Assembly: GCF_007970665.1 (NCBI RefSeq)
Contig: NZ_CP042430.1
Location: forward strand, 3,348,001 to 3,412,000
DNA length: 64,000 bases
Reading direction: 5' to 3'
From: Baekduia soli
Lineage (GTDB): Bacteria > Actinomycetota > Thermoleophilia > Solirubrobacterales > Solirubrobacteraceae
The translations under genes and the position numbers were made by a program. Position 1 is the stretch's first letter. Every line of letters starts with the position of its first letter. The notes beneath the pieces are model-generated. The model was given only the letters and a program-made list of their open reading frames with translations, made no database searches and was not told where the DNA came from. This document shows, one piece after another, positions 33,756-42,782 of this stretch.

Positions 33756-34201
33756 TGATCCGCCCGGTCGCCGCGTCGGACGTGCACGCCATCGCCGAGC
33801 TCCAGGTCCGCGCCTGGCGCGCGGAGTACGACGGCCACGTCGACGAGGCGCACATGCCCACGCTCGACGACCGCATCGGCCTGTGGAACGGCGTGCGCCC
33901 GGGCGAGGCGTGGCTCGCGGAGATCGAGGGCGAGCTGGCCGGGGTCGTCGGCGTCGCCGGCGGCGAGATCGGGATCCTGCACGTCGACCCCGACCGCCAC
34001 GGCGACGGGATCGACGACCGGCTGCTCACCCACGCCGAGGACGTCATGCGCGACGCGGGCCACACGACCGCCCTGCTGTGGACGTTCCGCGAGAACACCC
34101 GCCGGCGCGCGCTGTACGAGCGCCACGGCTGGGAGCCCGACGGCGTCGAGCAGGAGCTGCGGCCCGGCGTGTCGGAGATCCGCTACCGCCGGATGCTGTA
34201 G
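33752..34201 (+). CDS. GNAT N-acetyltransferase, second of a tandem pair
   Basis: A 149-residue acetyltransferase with the same layout as the previous gene: MIRPVAASDVHAIAELQVRAW at the start, motif A around LHVDPDRHGDGIDDRLL, and RRRALYERHGWEPDG at the end. Motif A is poorer than in the first copy (HGDGID in place of the Q/RxxGxG/A pattern), so coenzyme binding may be altered. It overlaps the first copy (ATGATGA). Confidence 0.8.
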   Translation: MMIRPVAASDVHAIAELQVRAWRAEYDGHVDEAHMPTLDDRIGLWNGVRPGEAWLAEIEGELAGVVGVAGGEIGILHVDPDRHGDGIDDRLLTHAEDVMRDAGHTTALLWTFRENTRRRALYERHGWEPDGVEQELRPGVSEIRYRRML

Positions 34202-34206
34202 GACGC

Positions 34207-34539
34207 GTGCTGGTCGCGGTCACCGACCACGCCGTGGAGCGCTATCGCCAGCGGGTGGCCGGGGCGCTGGACGCGCGCGCGGAGATCGTCCGGCGCGTGG
34301 CCGAGGCCGTCGAGGCGGGCCGCGTCAGCGACGAGCCGCCGCCCGGGGCCACGGGCGCCCGCGGGTCGGTCTACGTCGCCGACCGCGTCGACCGCTCCGT
34401 CGTCTACGTCTGCCGCCGCGACGGCGACGAGCTCGTCGTCGTCACGCTCTGGGAGCGCGAGGGCGGCGTCGCGCCCCCACGCGTGCCGCGCCGGTACACC
34501 GACGCGCTGCGCCGCGACGACCGCCGCCGCGACGGCTGA
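34207..34539 (+). CDS. Hypothetical protein, possible DUF4258-like fold
   Basis: A 110-residue protein with an N-terminal TDHAVERYRQRV segment and a beta-rich half (SVYVADRVDRSVVYVCRR, then LVVVTLWE). The layout recalls DUF4258/RelE-like small proteins, but I cannot assign it firmly and see no toxin partner. It uses a GTG start 5 bp after the GNAT and ends in an Arg/Asp-rich tail. Confidence 0.6.
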   Translation: MLVAVTDHAVERYRQRVAGALDARAEIVRRVAEAVEAGRVSDEPPPGATGARGSVYVADRVDRSVVYVCRRDGDELVVVTLWEREGGVAPPRVPRRYTDALRRDDRRRDG

Positions 34540-34571
34540 CCCGCGCCGCGGCGCACGCCGACGACCGGGCG

Positions 34572-34600
34572 TTGCGCATCGCGCGGGCGGGGAGTACGTT
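34572..34600 (+). promoter_or_regulatory. Probable sigma-70-type promoter of the UspA-like gene
   Basis: TTGCGC (34572-34577) and TACGTT (34595-34600) are separated by exactly 17 bp. A GGAGGAGC ribosome site follows at 34620-34627, ahead of ATG 34634. This is one of the clearer promoters in the window, though judged by eye. Confidence 0.5.
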
Positions 34601-34633
34601 CGCAGCCACCCTTTACCCCGGGAGGAGCTCCGC

Positions 34634-35029
34634 ATGTACCGCCTCAAGCTCCTCGTCGTGGCCAACCAGACGGTCGACTCCGACGAGCTCTATGACGCCC
34701 TGCGACAGCGGGCCGAGGGGGACCGGCTCGCGATCACCCTGCTGGTCCCGCAGGACGATCAGTCCGGGCTGTCGCACCGCGTCCGCCACGCCCTGGACCG
34801 CCTCCACGGCGCGGGCATCGACGCCGAGGCCATGCTCGGCGACGTCGACCCGGCGTGCGCCGTCATCGAGGCGTGGGATCCGCGCCGCTGGGACGAGGTC
34901 GTGGTGTGCACGCTGCCCACCGGGACCTCGCGCTGGCTGCGCATCGACCTGCCCCACCGGATCCAGCGCGCCATCGACGCGCCGGTGACCCACGTGGTCT
35001 GCCGCGCCGGCGACCGCGTCGGCGTCTGA
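34634..35029 (+). CDS. UspA-like / Rossmann-type small protein
   Basis: A 131-residue alpha/beta protein. The N-terminal strand YRLKLLVVANQTV, the middle VRHALDRLHGAGIDAEAMLGD, and LPTGTSRWLRIDLPHRIQRA with PVTHVVC at the end follow a universal stress protein-like plan. There is no clear ATP-binding GxxGxxxxxxxxGS motif, so nucleotide binding is doubtful. It appears to be a single transcription unit convergent with recD2. Confidence 0.7.
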   Translation: MYRLKLLVVANQTVDSDELYDALRQRAEGDRLAITLLVPQDDQSGLSHRVRHALDRLHGAGIDAEAMLGDVDPACAVIEAWDPRRWDEVVVCTLPTGTSRWLRIDLPHRIQRAIDAPVTHVVCRAGDRVGV

Positions 35030-35046
35030 GGCCGGCGGGCGGCGGC

Positions 35047-37155
35047 TCAGGCCAGCAGCCCGACGAGGCGCGTGTTGCGCCGCGATGCGTCGACGCGTGC
35101 CAGCGCCTGCTCCAGCGCGCCGTGCTCGGCCACCACGACACAGGCCGTCTGGCTGCGCGTCACGGCCGTGTAGAGCAGGTTGCGGGTGAGCATCGGCGCG
35201 TGGCCGCGGGCCAGCGCGATGACGATCGCCGGCGCCTGCGAGCCCTGCATCTTGTGGACCGAGCAGGCGTAGGCCAGGCGCAGCGTGCCGGTCTCGTTGC
35301 GGTCCAGCGTCAGGCGGCGGCCGTCGTCGCCGACCAGCGTCAGGGTGCCGCGTCCCGGATCGTCGTTGACGATGACGCCGATCTCGCCGTTGTAGAACGC
35401 GCGCTCGTGGTTGTTGCGCGTCTGCATGATGCGGTCGCCGAGGCGGAACGCGGTGCCCTTGACCGCCCGCCCGTCGGGGTTCAGCCGCTCGCGCAGTTCG
35501 GCGTTGAGCGCGTCGATGCCCACGGGGCCGCGGTGCATCGGCACGAGCACCTGGAGGTCGGCGACCGGGTCGAGGTCGTAGTGGGCCGGCAGCCGGCCGA
35601 CGGCCAGCGAGACGACCTCGTCGAAGACGGCCTGCGCGCTGTCGCGCTGCACGAGGAAGAAGTCGCGCAGGTCGTCGGGCTGCGCCCGCGTCGGCGGGGC
35701 CTCGCCGCGGTCGATGGCGTGGGCGGCGCGGATGATGAGCGAGCGCGCGGCCTGGCGGAAGACCTCGGTCAGCCGCGTGGACGGCGCGACGCCGGAGGCG
35801 ATGAGGTCCTCGAGCACGCGGCCGGGGCCGACGGGCGCCAGCTGGTCGACGTCGCCCACCAGCAGCACGTGGGTGCGGGGGCCCACCGCGTCCAGCAGCG
35901 CCGCGGCCAGGCGCACGTCGAGCATGGAGGCCTCGTCGACGACGAGCAGGTCGACGCCGGTGAGCGGGTCGCCGGCGTCGCGCAGGAAGCCCTCGCCGGG
36001 CGACCACTCCAGCAGCCGGTGGATCGTCGTCGCCTCGGCGCCCGTCGTCTCGCTCAGGCGCCGCGCGGCCTTGCCCGTCGGGGCGCACAGGCGCACCGTG
36101 CGCCGCTGGGCGCGCAGCAGGTCGACGAGCGCGCGCATCGTGGCCGTCTTGCCCGTCCCGGGCAGGCCGGTGAGGATGGACAGGCGGTGCTCGGCGGCGG
36201 CCTGCACGGCACGCCACTGCGTGGGGGTGGGCGGGTGCTCCTGGTCGGGATCGGGAACCTCGGGGACCTCGACGTCCAGCGTCGGCGGGGCCTGGGCCAG
36301 CTCGAGCACGCGTTCGGCGAGCCCGCGCTCGACCCGGTCCATCCGCGGCTCGATCACGCGGTCGCCGTCGAGGACCAGGCCGGCGTCGGGCAGGCGCGCG
36401 GTCACGACCGGCGCGGGCAGCTCGAGCAGCCGCGTGGCGCGGGCCAGGAGCTCCTCGCGCCCCAGGAAGCAGTGGCCGTCCTGCTCGGCGGCGCGCAGCG
36501 CGTGGTGCAGCCCCGCGTCGATGCGCCCGGGGTCGTCGGCCGGCGTCCCGAGAGCTCGGGCGACCGCGTCGGCGGTGGCGAAGCCGATGCCCTCGACACG
36601 GGCCAGCGCGTAGGGCTCGGACTCCAGCAACGCCAGGGCGCCGCCGCCCAGCGCCTTCATGACGCGCGCGGCGACGGCCTCGGGCACGCCGTGCTCGGAG
36701 AGCACGAGCCGCAGGGCGCGGCCCCCGGCCTGCTCCTGCCAGGAGGCGACGGCGGCGCGCAGCCGGGCGCGGCCGATCCCGGGGACCTCGCGCAGGCGCG
36801 CGCCCGGGTCGCGGTCGACGATCTCGAGCACCTGGTCGCCGTGGCGCTCGACGAGCCACTCGGCGCCGCGTGGTCCGACGTGCGTGACCGAGGCCAGCAG
36901 GGCGCGCAGAGCGTCGTCGCTGGCCGGCGGGCCGATCCGGGCGTGCTGGACGTGCAGCTGGCGCCCGAACCGCGGGTGGTCGCGCCAGGTCCCGTCAACC
37001 TCGACCGTGTCGCCCTCGTGGAGGTGCCCGATCGCCCCGGTGAGCACGAGCTCGGCCCCGTCGTCGCCCAGCGCCGCCAGCACCGCGAACCCGCCGTCGT
37101 CGGCCCGCCAGCGCACCGCGACGATCTCGGCGGCGAGGCTGGTGGGTTCCGGCAC
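35047..37155 (-). CDS. recD2: RecD2-type superfamily 1B DNA helicase
   Basis: A 702-residue 5'-3' DNA helicase that works without RecBC. The N-terminal OB-like domain is followed by helix-hairpin-helix units (VTHVGPRGAEWLV and EVPGIGRARLRAAV). The helicase core has Walker A GLPGTGKTA, Walker B LLVVDEASMLD and the late motif SVHKMQGSQAPAIVIALARG. It probably takes part in repair of stalled forks. ATG 37155 is divergent from the next gene with a short shared upstream region. Confidence 0.94.
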   Translation of the reverse strand: MPEPTSLAAEIVAVRWRADDGGFAVLAALGDDGAELVLTGAIGHLHEGDTVEVDGTWRDHPRFGRQLHVQHARIGPPASDDALRALLASVTHVGPRGAEWLVERHGDQVLEIVDRDPGARLREVPGIGRARLRAAVASWQEQAGGRALRLVLSEHGVPEAVAARVMKALGGGALALLESEPYALARVEGIGFATADAVARALGTPADDPGRIDAGLHHALRAAEQDGHCFLGREELLARATRLLELPAPVVTARLPDAGLVLDGDRVIEPRMDRVERGLAERVLELAQAPPTLDVEVPEVPDPDQEHPPTPTQWRAVQAAAEHRLSILTGLPGTGKTATMRALVDLLRAQRRTVRLCAPTGKAARRLSETTGAEATTIHRLLEWSPGEGFLRDAGDPLTGVDLLVVDEASMLDVRLAAALLDAVGPRTHVLLVGDVDQLAPVGPGRVLEDLIASGVAPSTRLTEVFRQAARSLIIRAAHAIDRGEAPPTRAQPDDLRDFFLVQRDSAQAVFDEVVSLAVGRLPAHYDLDPVADLQVLVPMHRGPVGIDALNAELRERLNPDGRAVKGTAFRLGDRIMQTRNNHERAFYNGEIGVIVNDDPGRGTLTLVGDDGRRLTLDRNETGTLRLAYACSVHKMQGSQAPAIVIALARGHAPMLTRNLLYTAVTRSQTACVVVAEHGALEQALARVDASRRNTRLVGLLA

Positions 37156-37205
37156 CCGTCGAGGGTACGCTTCGAAGCCGACTGAACGAGCGGAGGCGAC
37201 ACGCG

Positions 37206-37565
37206 ATGGGCTTCATGGACAAGGCGAAGAAGCTGGCCGAGCAGGCCCAGCAGGAGGCCAAGGACGGCACGCTCAAGCAGCGGGCCAAGGCGCTGGCCGA
37301 CCAGGCCCAGCAGAAGCTCGACGAGGTGCAGGGGCAGTTCAACGAGCGCCAGCACGGCGGCGCGGCGCCGGCTCCGCCCGCGCCGGCGACGCCGGCCGCC
37401 GACGCGGCGCCGGCGGCGGCGGCCGAGCCCGTGGCGCCCGAGACCGTCGACGCGGTGCGCGAGGCGTCCGAGGGCGCGGCGGACGCCCCGCCGGCCCCCG
37501 CCGACGTCGACCGCAGCGCCGACGCGCCCCCGCGGGTGACCGGCGGGGATCCCCTCGCCGGCTGA
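37206..37565 (+). CDS. Small hypothetical protein, helical head with Ala/Pro tail
   Basis: A 119-residue protein. The first 55 residues (MGFMDKAKKLAEQAQQEAKD...) form an amphipathic Lys/Gln/Ala-rich helix, similar to small actinobacterial proteins often labelled Rv0909-like antitoxins. The rest is Ala/Pro/Asp-rich and disordered. No toxin gene is adjacent, so I do not assign a function. It precedes dapA by 10 bp. Confidence 0.65.
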   Translation: MGFMDKAKKLAEQAQQEAKDGTLKQRAKALADQAQQKLDEVQGQFNERQHGGAAPAPPAPATPAADAAPAAAAEPVAPETVDAVREASEGAADAPPAPADVDRSADAPPRVTGGDPLAG

Positions 37566-37575
37566 TCCTGGGAGA

Positions 37576-38448
37576 ATGGGACCCGTGGCCGGCCTGGGCG
37601 CCATCATCACCGCGATCGTCACGCCGTTCGACGACGACCTCAACGTCGACGAGCAGGCGTTCGTCGACCTGCTGCACCACCTCGCGGCCCACGGGTCCGA
37701 CGGGTTCGTCGTCTGCGGGACGACGGGCGAGGCCTCGACGCTGACCGACGAGGAGCACCTGCGCGTCGTCGAGCTTGCCGTCCAGGAGCGCCCGCCGGGC
37801 GTCTCCATCTCGGCGGGCGCGGGCTCCAACGACACGCGCCACGCCGTGCACCTCACGGAGCGCGCGACCGAGCTGGGCGTCGACGCCGTGCTGAGCGTGA
37901 CCCCGTACTACAACAAGCCCAACCGCCGCGGGATCGTGCGCCACTACCAGGAGGTCGCGCGCGCGACCGACCGGCCGATCATTCTCTACAACATCCCGTC
38001 GCGCGTGGTCGTCGACGTGCCCAACGACCTGCTGGCCGAGCTGGCCCAGATCGAGCACGTCGAGTACGTCAAGCAGGCCAACAACGACAACCTGGCGCCG
38101 GTCGACGGCCTCGGGCTCTACGCCGGCAACGACGAGATCCTGCTGCGCACCCTCGAGCTCGGGGGCTGCGGCGGCATCTGCGTCGCATCCCACCTCGTGG
38201 GCGACGAGATGCGCCGCATGGTCGACGAGCCCGAGCGCCGGGCCGACATCGACGCTTCGCTGCGCGACGTCTACGCCGCGATGGGCGTCACCACCAACCC
38301 GATCCCGGTGAAGACCGCGCTGGAGCTGACAGGCCGCCCGGTGGGCGGTCTGCGCCTGCCGCTGGTCGAGGCCGACGAGGACGAGCGTGAGCAGATCCGC
38401 GTCGTCCTCGAGCGCCACGGCCTGCTGGCCTCTGCCGGGACGTCCTAG
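37576..38448 (+). CDS. dapA: 4-hydroxy-tetrahydrodipicolinate synthase
   Basis: This TIM-barrel enzyme condenses pyruvate and aspartate semialdehyde. GTTGEASTLTDEEH is the substrate-binding loop, YYNKPN carries the catalytic Tyr, and the Schiff-base Lys is in VEYVKQANNDN. The protein has 290 residues. ATG 37576 is used here; GTG 37585 three codons later is possible. It is followed by rnj after 6 bp, a pairing seen in many actinobacteria. Confidence 0.95.
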   Translation: MGPVAGLGAIITAIVTPFDDDLNVDEQAFVDLLHHLAAHGSDGFVVCGTTGEASTLTDEEHLRVVELAVQERPPGVSISAGAGSNDTRHAVHLTERATELGVDAVLSVTPYYNKPNRRGIVRHYQEVARATDRPIILYNIPSRVVVDVPNDLLAELAQIEHVEYVKQANNDNLAPVDGLGLYAGNDEILLRTLELGGCGGICVASHLVGDEMRRMVDEPERRADIDASLRDVYAAMGVTTNPIPVKTALELTGRPVGGLRLPLVEADEDEREQIRVVLERHGLLASAGTS

Positions 38449-38454
38449 GAGAGC

Positions 38455-40119
38455 ATGGCCAAGAGCAAGCTGCGAGTCCTCCCGCTGGGTGGACTGGGCG
38501 AGATCGGCAAGAACATGACCGTCGTCGAGTACGACGGCTCGATCGTCGTCGTCGACACCGGACTGCGGTTTCCCACCGCCGAGCAGGTGGGCATCGACCT
38601 CGTGCTGCCCGACTTCACGTACCTGCGCGAGCGGGCCGACGACATCGAGGGCATCGTCATCACCCACGGCCACGAGGACCACCTCGGCGCCCTGCCGTGG
38701 ATCCTGCGCGAGCTCGGCACCGACATCCCCGTCTACGGCGGCCCGCTGACGATGGCGATGGCGCGGTCCAAGCTCGACGAGCACCGCCTCAAGGACACCG
38801 ACCTGACCGACGTGCGGCCGGGGGAGACCCTCGAGCTCGGGGCGTTCGACATCGAGCTGATCCACCTGACCCACTCGATCCCGGACATGATGGCCGTGGC
38901 GCTGACGTGCGACGTCGGCACGATGCTCATCACCGGCGACTACAAGTTCGACCAGACGCCCGTCGACGGCAAGCCCGCCGACGTCAGCCGCCTGGCCGAG
39001 CTGGGGCGCGAGGGGCTGCTGCTGCTGTGCGGCGACTCCACGAACGCCGACCGGCCGGGCTTCTCGCCCAGCGAGTCGGTGGCCGGCCCCAACCTCGAGG
39101 CGGTCTTCGGCCGCTGCGAGGGCCGCATCGTGGTGACCTGCTTCGCGTCGAACATCCACCGGGTCCAGCAGGTCGTCGACGCGGCCAAGGTCCACGGGCG
39201 CCGGGTCGTCCTCGTCGGGCGCTCGATGCGCAAGAACATCAACATCGGGCGGATGCTCGGGCACATCGACGTCGAGGACGGGACGTTCGTGCAGCCGCGC
39301 GAGGCCCGCGACTTCCCCGACCACAAGCTCGTCATCGTCTCGACGGGCAGCCAGGGCGAGCCGCTGAGTGCCCTGCGCCGGATGGCCCACCGCGACCACC
39401 CGCAGGTCGAGCTGCACAAGGGCGACACCGTCGTGTTCGCCGCCACGTCGATCCCCGGCAACGAGCGGGCCGTCAACGACACGATCGACCGGCTCTACCA
39501 CATCGGCTGCGACGTCATCACGGCGCGCGACGCGCCGATCCACGCCTCCGGCCACGGCTACCAGGAGGAGATCAAGCTGATGCTCAACCTGACCCGGCCG
39601 AAGTACGTGATGCCGTTCCACGGCGACTACAAGCGCATCCACCTGCACGGCCAGCTGGCCGAGTCGGTGGGCGTGCCCGCCGAGAACGTGTTCAAGGGCG
39701 AGAACGGGCTTCCGCTGGAGCTCGACGGCGACGGGGCGGCGTTCGGCAGCCGGGAGCGCGCGGGGATGATCTACGTCGACGGCGTCGACATCGGCGATCC
39801 CACCGACGTCGCGCTGCGCGACCGCCGGATGCTCAGCGCCGACGGCATCTTCGTCGTCGTGGCCACGATCTCCGAGCAGGACGGCTCCTCGGTCGCCGAC
39901 CCGGAGATCATCTTCCGCGGCGTGCCCTACCCCGAGGACGCCGAGGGCCTGCTCGGCGACATCCGCGGGGCCATCACGCAGTCGCTGGAGAAGGCGGCCC
40001 GGGAGGAGATCCGCGAGGTCGACCTGCTCCAGCAGGTGCTGCACGACGACCTCGCCAAGTTCGTCTACGACCGCCTGCGCCGGCGGCCGATGGTGCTGCC
40101 GGTCGTCGTGGAGGTCTGA
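38455..40119 (+). CDS. rnj: Ribonuclease J
   Basis: A 554-residue metallo-beta-lactamase/beta-CASP nuclease with 5'-3' exo- and endonuclease activity. The zinc motif THGHEDHLGALPW is at about residues 69-81. The beta-CASP region has STNADRPG and CFASNIHRVQQV, and GSQGEPLSAL and HASGHGYQEEIK follow. With RNase Y and PNPase in the same window it would make up most of a decay machinery. Confidence 0.96.
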   Translation: MAKSKLRVLPLGGLGEIGKNMTVVEYDGSIVVVDTGLRFPTAEQVGIDLVLPDFTYLRERADDIEGIVITHGHEDHLGALPWILRELGTDIPVYGGPLTMAMARSKLDEHRLKDTDLTDVRPGETLELGAFDIELIHLTHSIPDMMAVALTCDVGTMLITGDYKFDQTPVDGKPADVSRLAELGREGLLLLCGDSTNADRPGFSPSESVAGPNLEAVFGRCEGRIVVTCFASNIHRVQQVVDAAKVHGRRVVLVGRSMRKNINIGRMLGHIDVEDGTFVQPREARDFPDHKLVIVSTGSQGEPLSALRRMAHRDHPQVELHKGDTVVFAATSIPGNERAVNDTIDRLYHIGCDVITARDAPIHASGHGYQEEIKLMLNLTRPKYVMPFHGDYKRIHLHGQLAESVGVPAENVFKGENGLPLELDGDGAAFGSRERAGMIYVDGVDIGDPTDVALRDRRMLSADGIFVVVATISEQDGSSVADPEIIFRGVPYPEDAEGLLGDIRGAITQSLEKAAREEIREVDLLQQVLHDDLAKFVYDRLRRRPMVLPVVVEV

Positions 40120-40126
40120 GGCCCGG

Positions 40127-40150
40127 GCCGGGCGACGCACGTCGCCCGGC
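40127..40150. terminator. Hairpin after rnj
   Basis: GCCGGGCGAC and GTCGCCCGGC form a perfect 10-bp stem with the loop GCAC, 7 bp after the rnj stop. No T tract follows, as is usual in very high-GC genomes. Its position in a convergent gap supports a terminator for rnj. Confidence 0.6.
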
Positions 40151-40198
40151 GGAGCCTCGGCGCGGGTCCGGCCCCCTGGGCCGGTAGCCGCCGAAGGA

Positions 40199-40217
40199 GC
40201 CGGCCCCCCGGGCCGGC
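40199..40217. terminator. Hairpin after dodecin
   Basis: GCCGGCCC and GGGCCGGC pair around a 3-base loop just 5 bp beyond the dodecin stop. With the rnj hairpin it separates two convergent genes. A related, shorter GGCC repeat lies between them. Confidence 0.5.
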
Positions 40218-40222
40218 GCTCC

Positions 40223-40438
40223 TCAGTCGCCCGTGTCGTACTTGAACGAGATGCTCAGGCGCACCCGGTAGCTCGTGATCTGGCCGTTCTCGATCGTCAC
40301 GTCCTCGCGCGTGACCTCGGCGACGCGCAGGTCGCGGACCGTGTTGGCCGCGGTGGCCACCGCGGTGCGCGCGGCCGCCTCCCACGACTCGCTGCTCGTG
40401 CCGATGACCTCGGTCACCCGGTAGACGCTGTCGGCCAT
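40223..40438 (-). CDS. Dodecin, flavin-storage protein
   Basis: A 71-residue protein with the dodecin pattern: VYRVTEVIGTSSESWEAAA at the start, the conserved RVAEVT strand, and ITSYRVRLSISFKY at the end. Dodecins form dodecameric shells that bind riboflavin, FMN or coenzyme A. GGAGG lies 5 bp upstream of ATG 40438 on the minus strand. Confidence 0.92.
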   Translation of the reverse strand: MADSVYRVTEVIGTSSESWEAAARTAVATAANTVRDLRVAEVTREDVTIENGQITSYRVRLSISFKYDTGD

Positions 40439-40523
40439 GGGGCCTCCTTCCTGGGGGTGTTCGGGACAGCTGGTATCAGCTGCCACGAGCCTCGCAGAAC
40501 CGGAGCCCCGTGACCAGGTGATG

Positions 40524-41993
40524 TCAGCGTGCGGCGCTGCCCGCCGGCCGGCGGACCGCGAGCGGGGCGACGGGGCCGTCGGGCGCCTCGCCCGACCGCG
40601 CCAGCGACGGGAGCGTGACGACGAAGCGCGCGCCGCCGGTGGGCGGGGACTCCAGCACGACGTCGCCGCCGTGCGTGCGGGCGACGGCGCGCACGATGGA
40701 CAGGCCGAGGCCGACGGAGCCGCCACGGTCGCCCTCGCCGCGCACGAAGCGTTCGAAGGCCGACTCGCGCAGCTCGGGCGGGATGCCGGGCCCGTCGTCG
40801 GAGACGGTGAGCGTGACGTGGTCGCCGTCGCGCCGCACGGCCGCGGTGACGAGCGTGCCGGGCGGCGTGTGCTGCACCGCGTTCTGCAGGAGGTTGAGCG
40901 CCATGCGGTGCAGCTCGTCGCGGGCGCCGTCGACCATCGCGGCGCCGCTGGTCTCCACGCCGAGGAGGTGGTCGACGGCCACGGGCTGCAGCTCGGCCGC
41001 CGCGTCGATGACGACGGCGGCCAGGTCGGTCGGCTCGTGGGGCACGTCGCGGTCGGCGTCGGCGCGGGCCAGCAGCAGCAGGTCGCCGACGAGCCGACGC
41101 ATCCGCTGCGTCGAGCGCAGGGCCGAGCGCGCCGCCTCGCCGCGCTCGCCCTCGAGCACCTCGCAGAGCAGCTCGAGGTTGGCCAGGACGCTCGTCAGCG
41201 GCGTGCGCAGCTCGTGGCTGGCGTCGGCGACGAACTGGCGCTGACGCACCAGCAGCGCCTCGGTCTCCGCGCGCGAGGACTCCAGCGCCTGGAGCATCTC
41301 GTCCAGCGTCTGGGCCAGGACGGCGACCTCGTCCTCGGTGCCGGGGATCGGAACGCGGCGGCTGGGGTCGCGGGTGGCGCCGATGTCGCGCGCGGTCTGG
41401 GTCAGGCGCGCGATGGGCGCCAGCGCGCGGCGCGACAGCATGAGCCCGAGCGCCAGCGCGATCCCGGAACCGCCGAGGACCCCGAGCAGCAGGAAGAGCC
41501 GGACGCGGCTCACCGTCGCCTCCACGTCGGAGATCTCGCGCGCGTACTGGACCGTGACGGGGATGGGCGGGAAGGTGGCGCCGCGCGGCGGGTTGACGAT
41601 CTTCAGCGTCGTGTTGCGGGTCTCGACGCGGTAGCCGTTGACCGTGTCGGTGCGGTTGACGGCGATGCCCGGCAGCCCGAAGTTCGGCGCGTGGCGCGTC
41701 TCGGCGATGATGGTGCCCGAGTCGGCCTTGAGCACCCGGATGACCGCGTGGTTGGGCGCCGCGTAGGTCGCGATGCTGTTGCCCACCACGATGTCGCCGC
41801 TGTCGTAGTCGAGCTGGAGCTGGTCGCGCAGGTCGTCGACGGCGGCGGCCATCTCATTGTTGAAGTCGCTGCGGATCCGCGACGCGGTGAGCTGCCCGAT
41901 GACCAGCGCGAACCCGCAGAGCACCAGGAACGTCAGCCCCCCGGTGAGGAGGGCCAGGCGCCAGCGGATCGAGAGCGAGTGCAGCAGCGGCAT
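40524..41993 (-). CDS. Sensor histidine kinase with HAMP domain
   Basis: A 489-residue membrane kinase. A first membrane helix (about residues 13-34) and a second (about 165-185) bracket an extracellular sensor of about 130 residues, followed by HAMP. The H-box is FVADASHELRTPLTS, the N-box NLLQNAVQH, then DDGPGIP (G1) and GSVGLGLSIV (G2). It overlaps the response regulator by one base. The stimulus is unknown; the layout resembles the actinobacterial MprB/TcrY type. Confidence 0.93.
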   Translation of the reverse strand: MPLLHSLSIRWRLALLTGGLTFLVLCGFALVIGQLTASRIRSDFNNEMAAAVDDLRDQLQLDYDSGDIVVGNSIATYAAPNHAVIRVLKADSGTIIAETRHAPNFGLPGIAVNRTDTVNGYRVETRNTTLKIVNPPRGATFPPIPVTVQYAREISDVEATVSRVRLFLLLGVLGGSGIALALGLMLSRRALAPIARLTQTARDIGATRDPSRRVPIPGTEDEVAVLAQTLDEMLQALESSRAETEALLVRQRQFVADASHELRTPLTSVLANLELLCEVLEGERGEAARSALRSTQRMRRLVGDLLLLARADADRDVPHEPTDLAAVVIDAAAELQPVAVDHLLGVETSGAAMVDGARDELHRMALNLLQNAVQHTPPGTLVTAAVRRDGDHVTLTVSDDGPGIPPELRESAFERFVRGEGDRGGSVGLGLSIVRAVARTHGGDVVLESPPTGGARFVVTLPSLARSGEAPDGPVAPLAVRRPAGSAAR

Positions 41994-42682
41994 CAGGCGC
42001 GCAGGACGTAGCCCGCACCTCGGATCGTATGCAGCAGGCGCGGCTCGCCGCCGGCCTCGAGCTTGCGCCGCAGGTTGGAGACGAAGACCTCGATCGTGTT
42101 CGTCGTGGCGAACGGGTCATAGCCCCAGACGTCCTCGAGCAGCCGCTGGCGCGGCACGACGATCCGCTCGTTGCGCATGAGGTACTCGAGCAGCTCGAAC
42201 TCGCGCTGGGTCAGCTCGACGGTGCGGTCCGCGCGCCGCACCTCGTGGGTGTCGGGGTTCAGCGAGAGGTCGGAGACCACGAGCGAGGCCGAGCCGCGCG
42301 GCGGCCGGCGGCGCAGCAGGGCGCGCAGGCGCGCGAGCAGCTCCTGGCGCTCGAACGGCTTGACGAGGTAGTCGTCGGCGCCGGCGTCCAGGCCCTCCAC
42401 GCGGGACTCCAGCGCGTCGCGCGCGGTGAGCATGAGGATCGGGACGTCGTCGCTCTCGCGCAGGCGGCGGGCGACCTCCATCCCGTCGATCTTGGGCAGC
42501 CCGAGGTCCAGGACCACGAGGTCGGGCACGAAGTCGCCCGCAGCGCCGAGCGCGGTCTCGCCGTCGGCCGCGATGCGGGTCTCATAGCCCTCCAGGCGCA
42601 GCGAGCGCTGCAGGACCTGCGCGATGTCGTCGTCGTCCTCGACGATGAGGACGCGTGCCTGCCGGTCGTGGCCGTCGATCAC
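41993..42682 (-). CDS. OmpR-family response regulator
   Basis: A 229-residue regulator. The receiver has the acidic pair VEDDDD, the phosphoacceptor Asp in DLVVLDLGLP, and the Lys in DYLVKPFERQELL. The C-terminal winged helix has ELTQREFELLEYLMRN and the wing VSNLRRKLEAGGEPRLLHTIRGAGYVLR (in outline). It is upstream of and co-transcribed with the kinase and divergent from ftsK. Confidence 0.94.
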   Translation of the reverse strand: MIDGHDRQARVLIVEDDDDIAQVLQRSLRLEGYETRIAADGETALGAAGDFVPDLVVLDLGLPKIDGMEVARRLRESDDVPILMLTARDALESRVEGLDAGADDYLVKPFERQELLARLRALLRRRPPRGSASLVVSDLSLNPDTHEVRRADRTVELTQREFELLEYLMRNERIVVPRQRLLEDVWGYDPFATTNTIEVFVSNLRRKLEAGGEPRLLHTIRGAGYVLRA

Positions 42683-42782
42683 CCCTCGATGGTAAGGCCA
42701 ACCCTCAACGCGAGGTCAAGGAGCGGGGCGCAGGGGAGGGGCAGGGACGCGCGTCGCGGCGTCGAAGGGGGTCCCCCGAACC

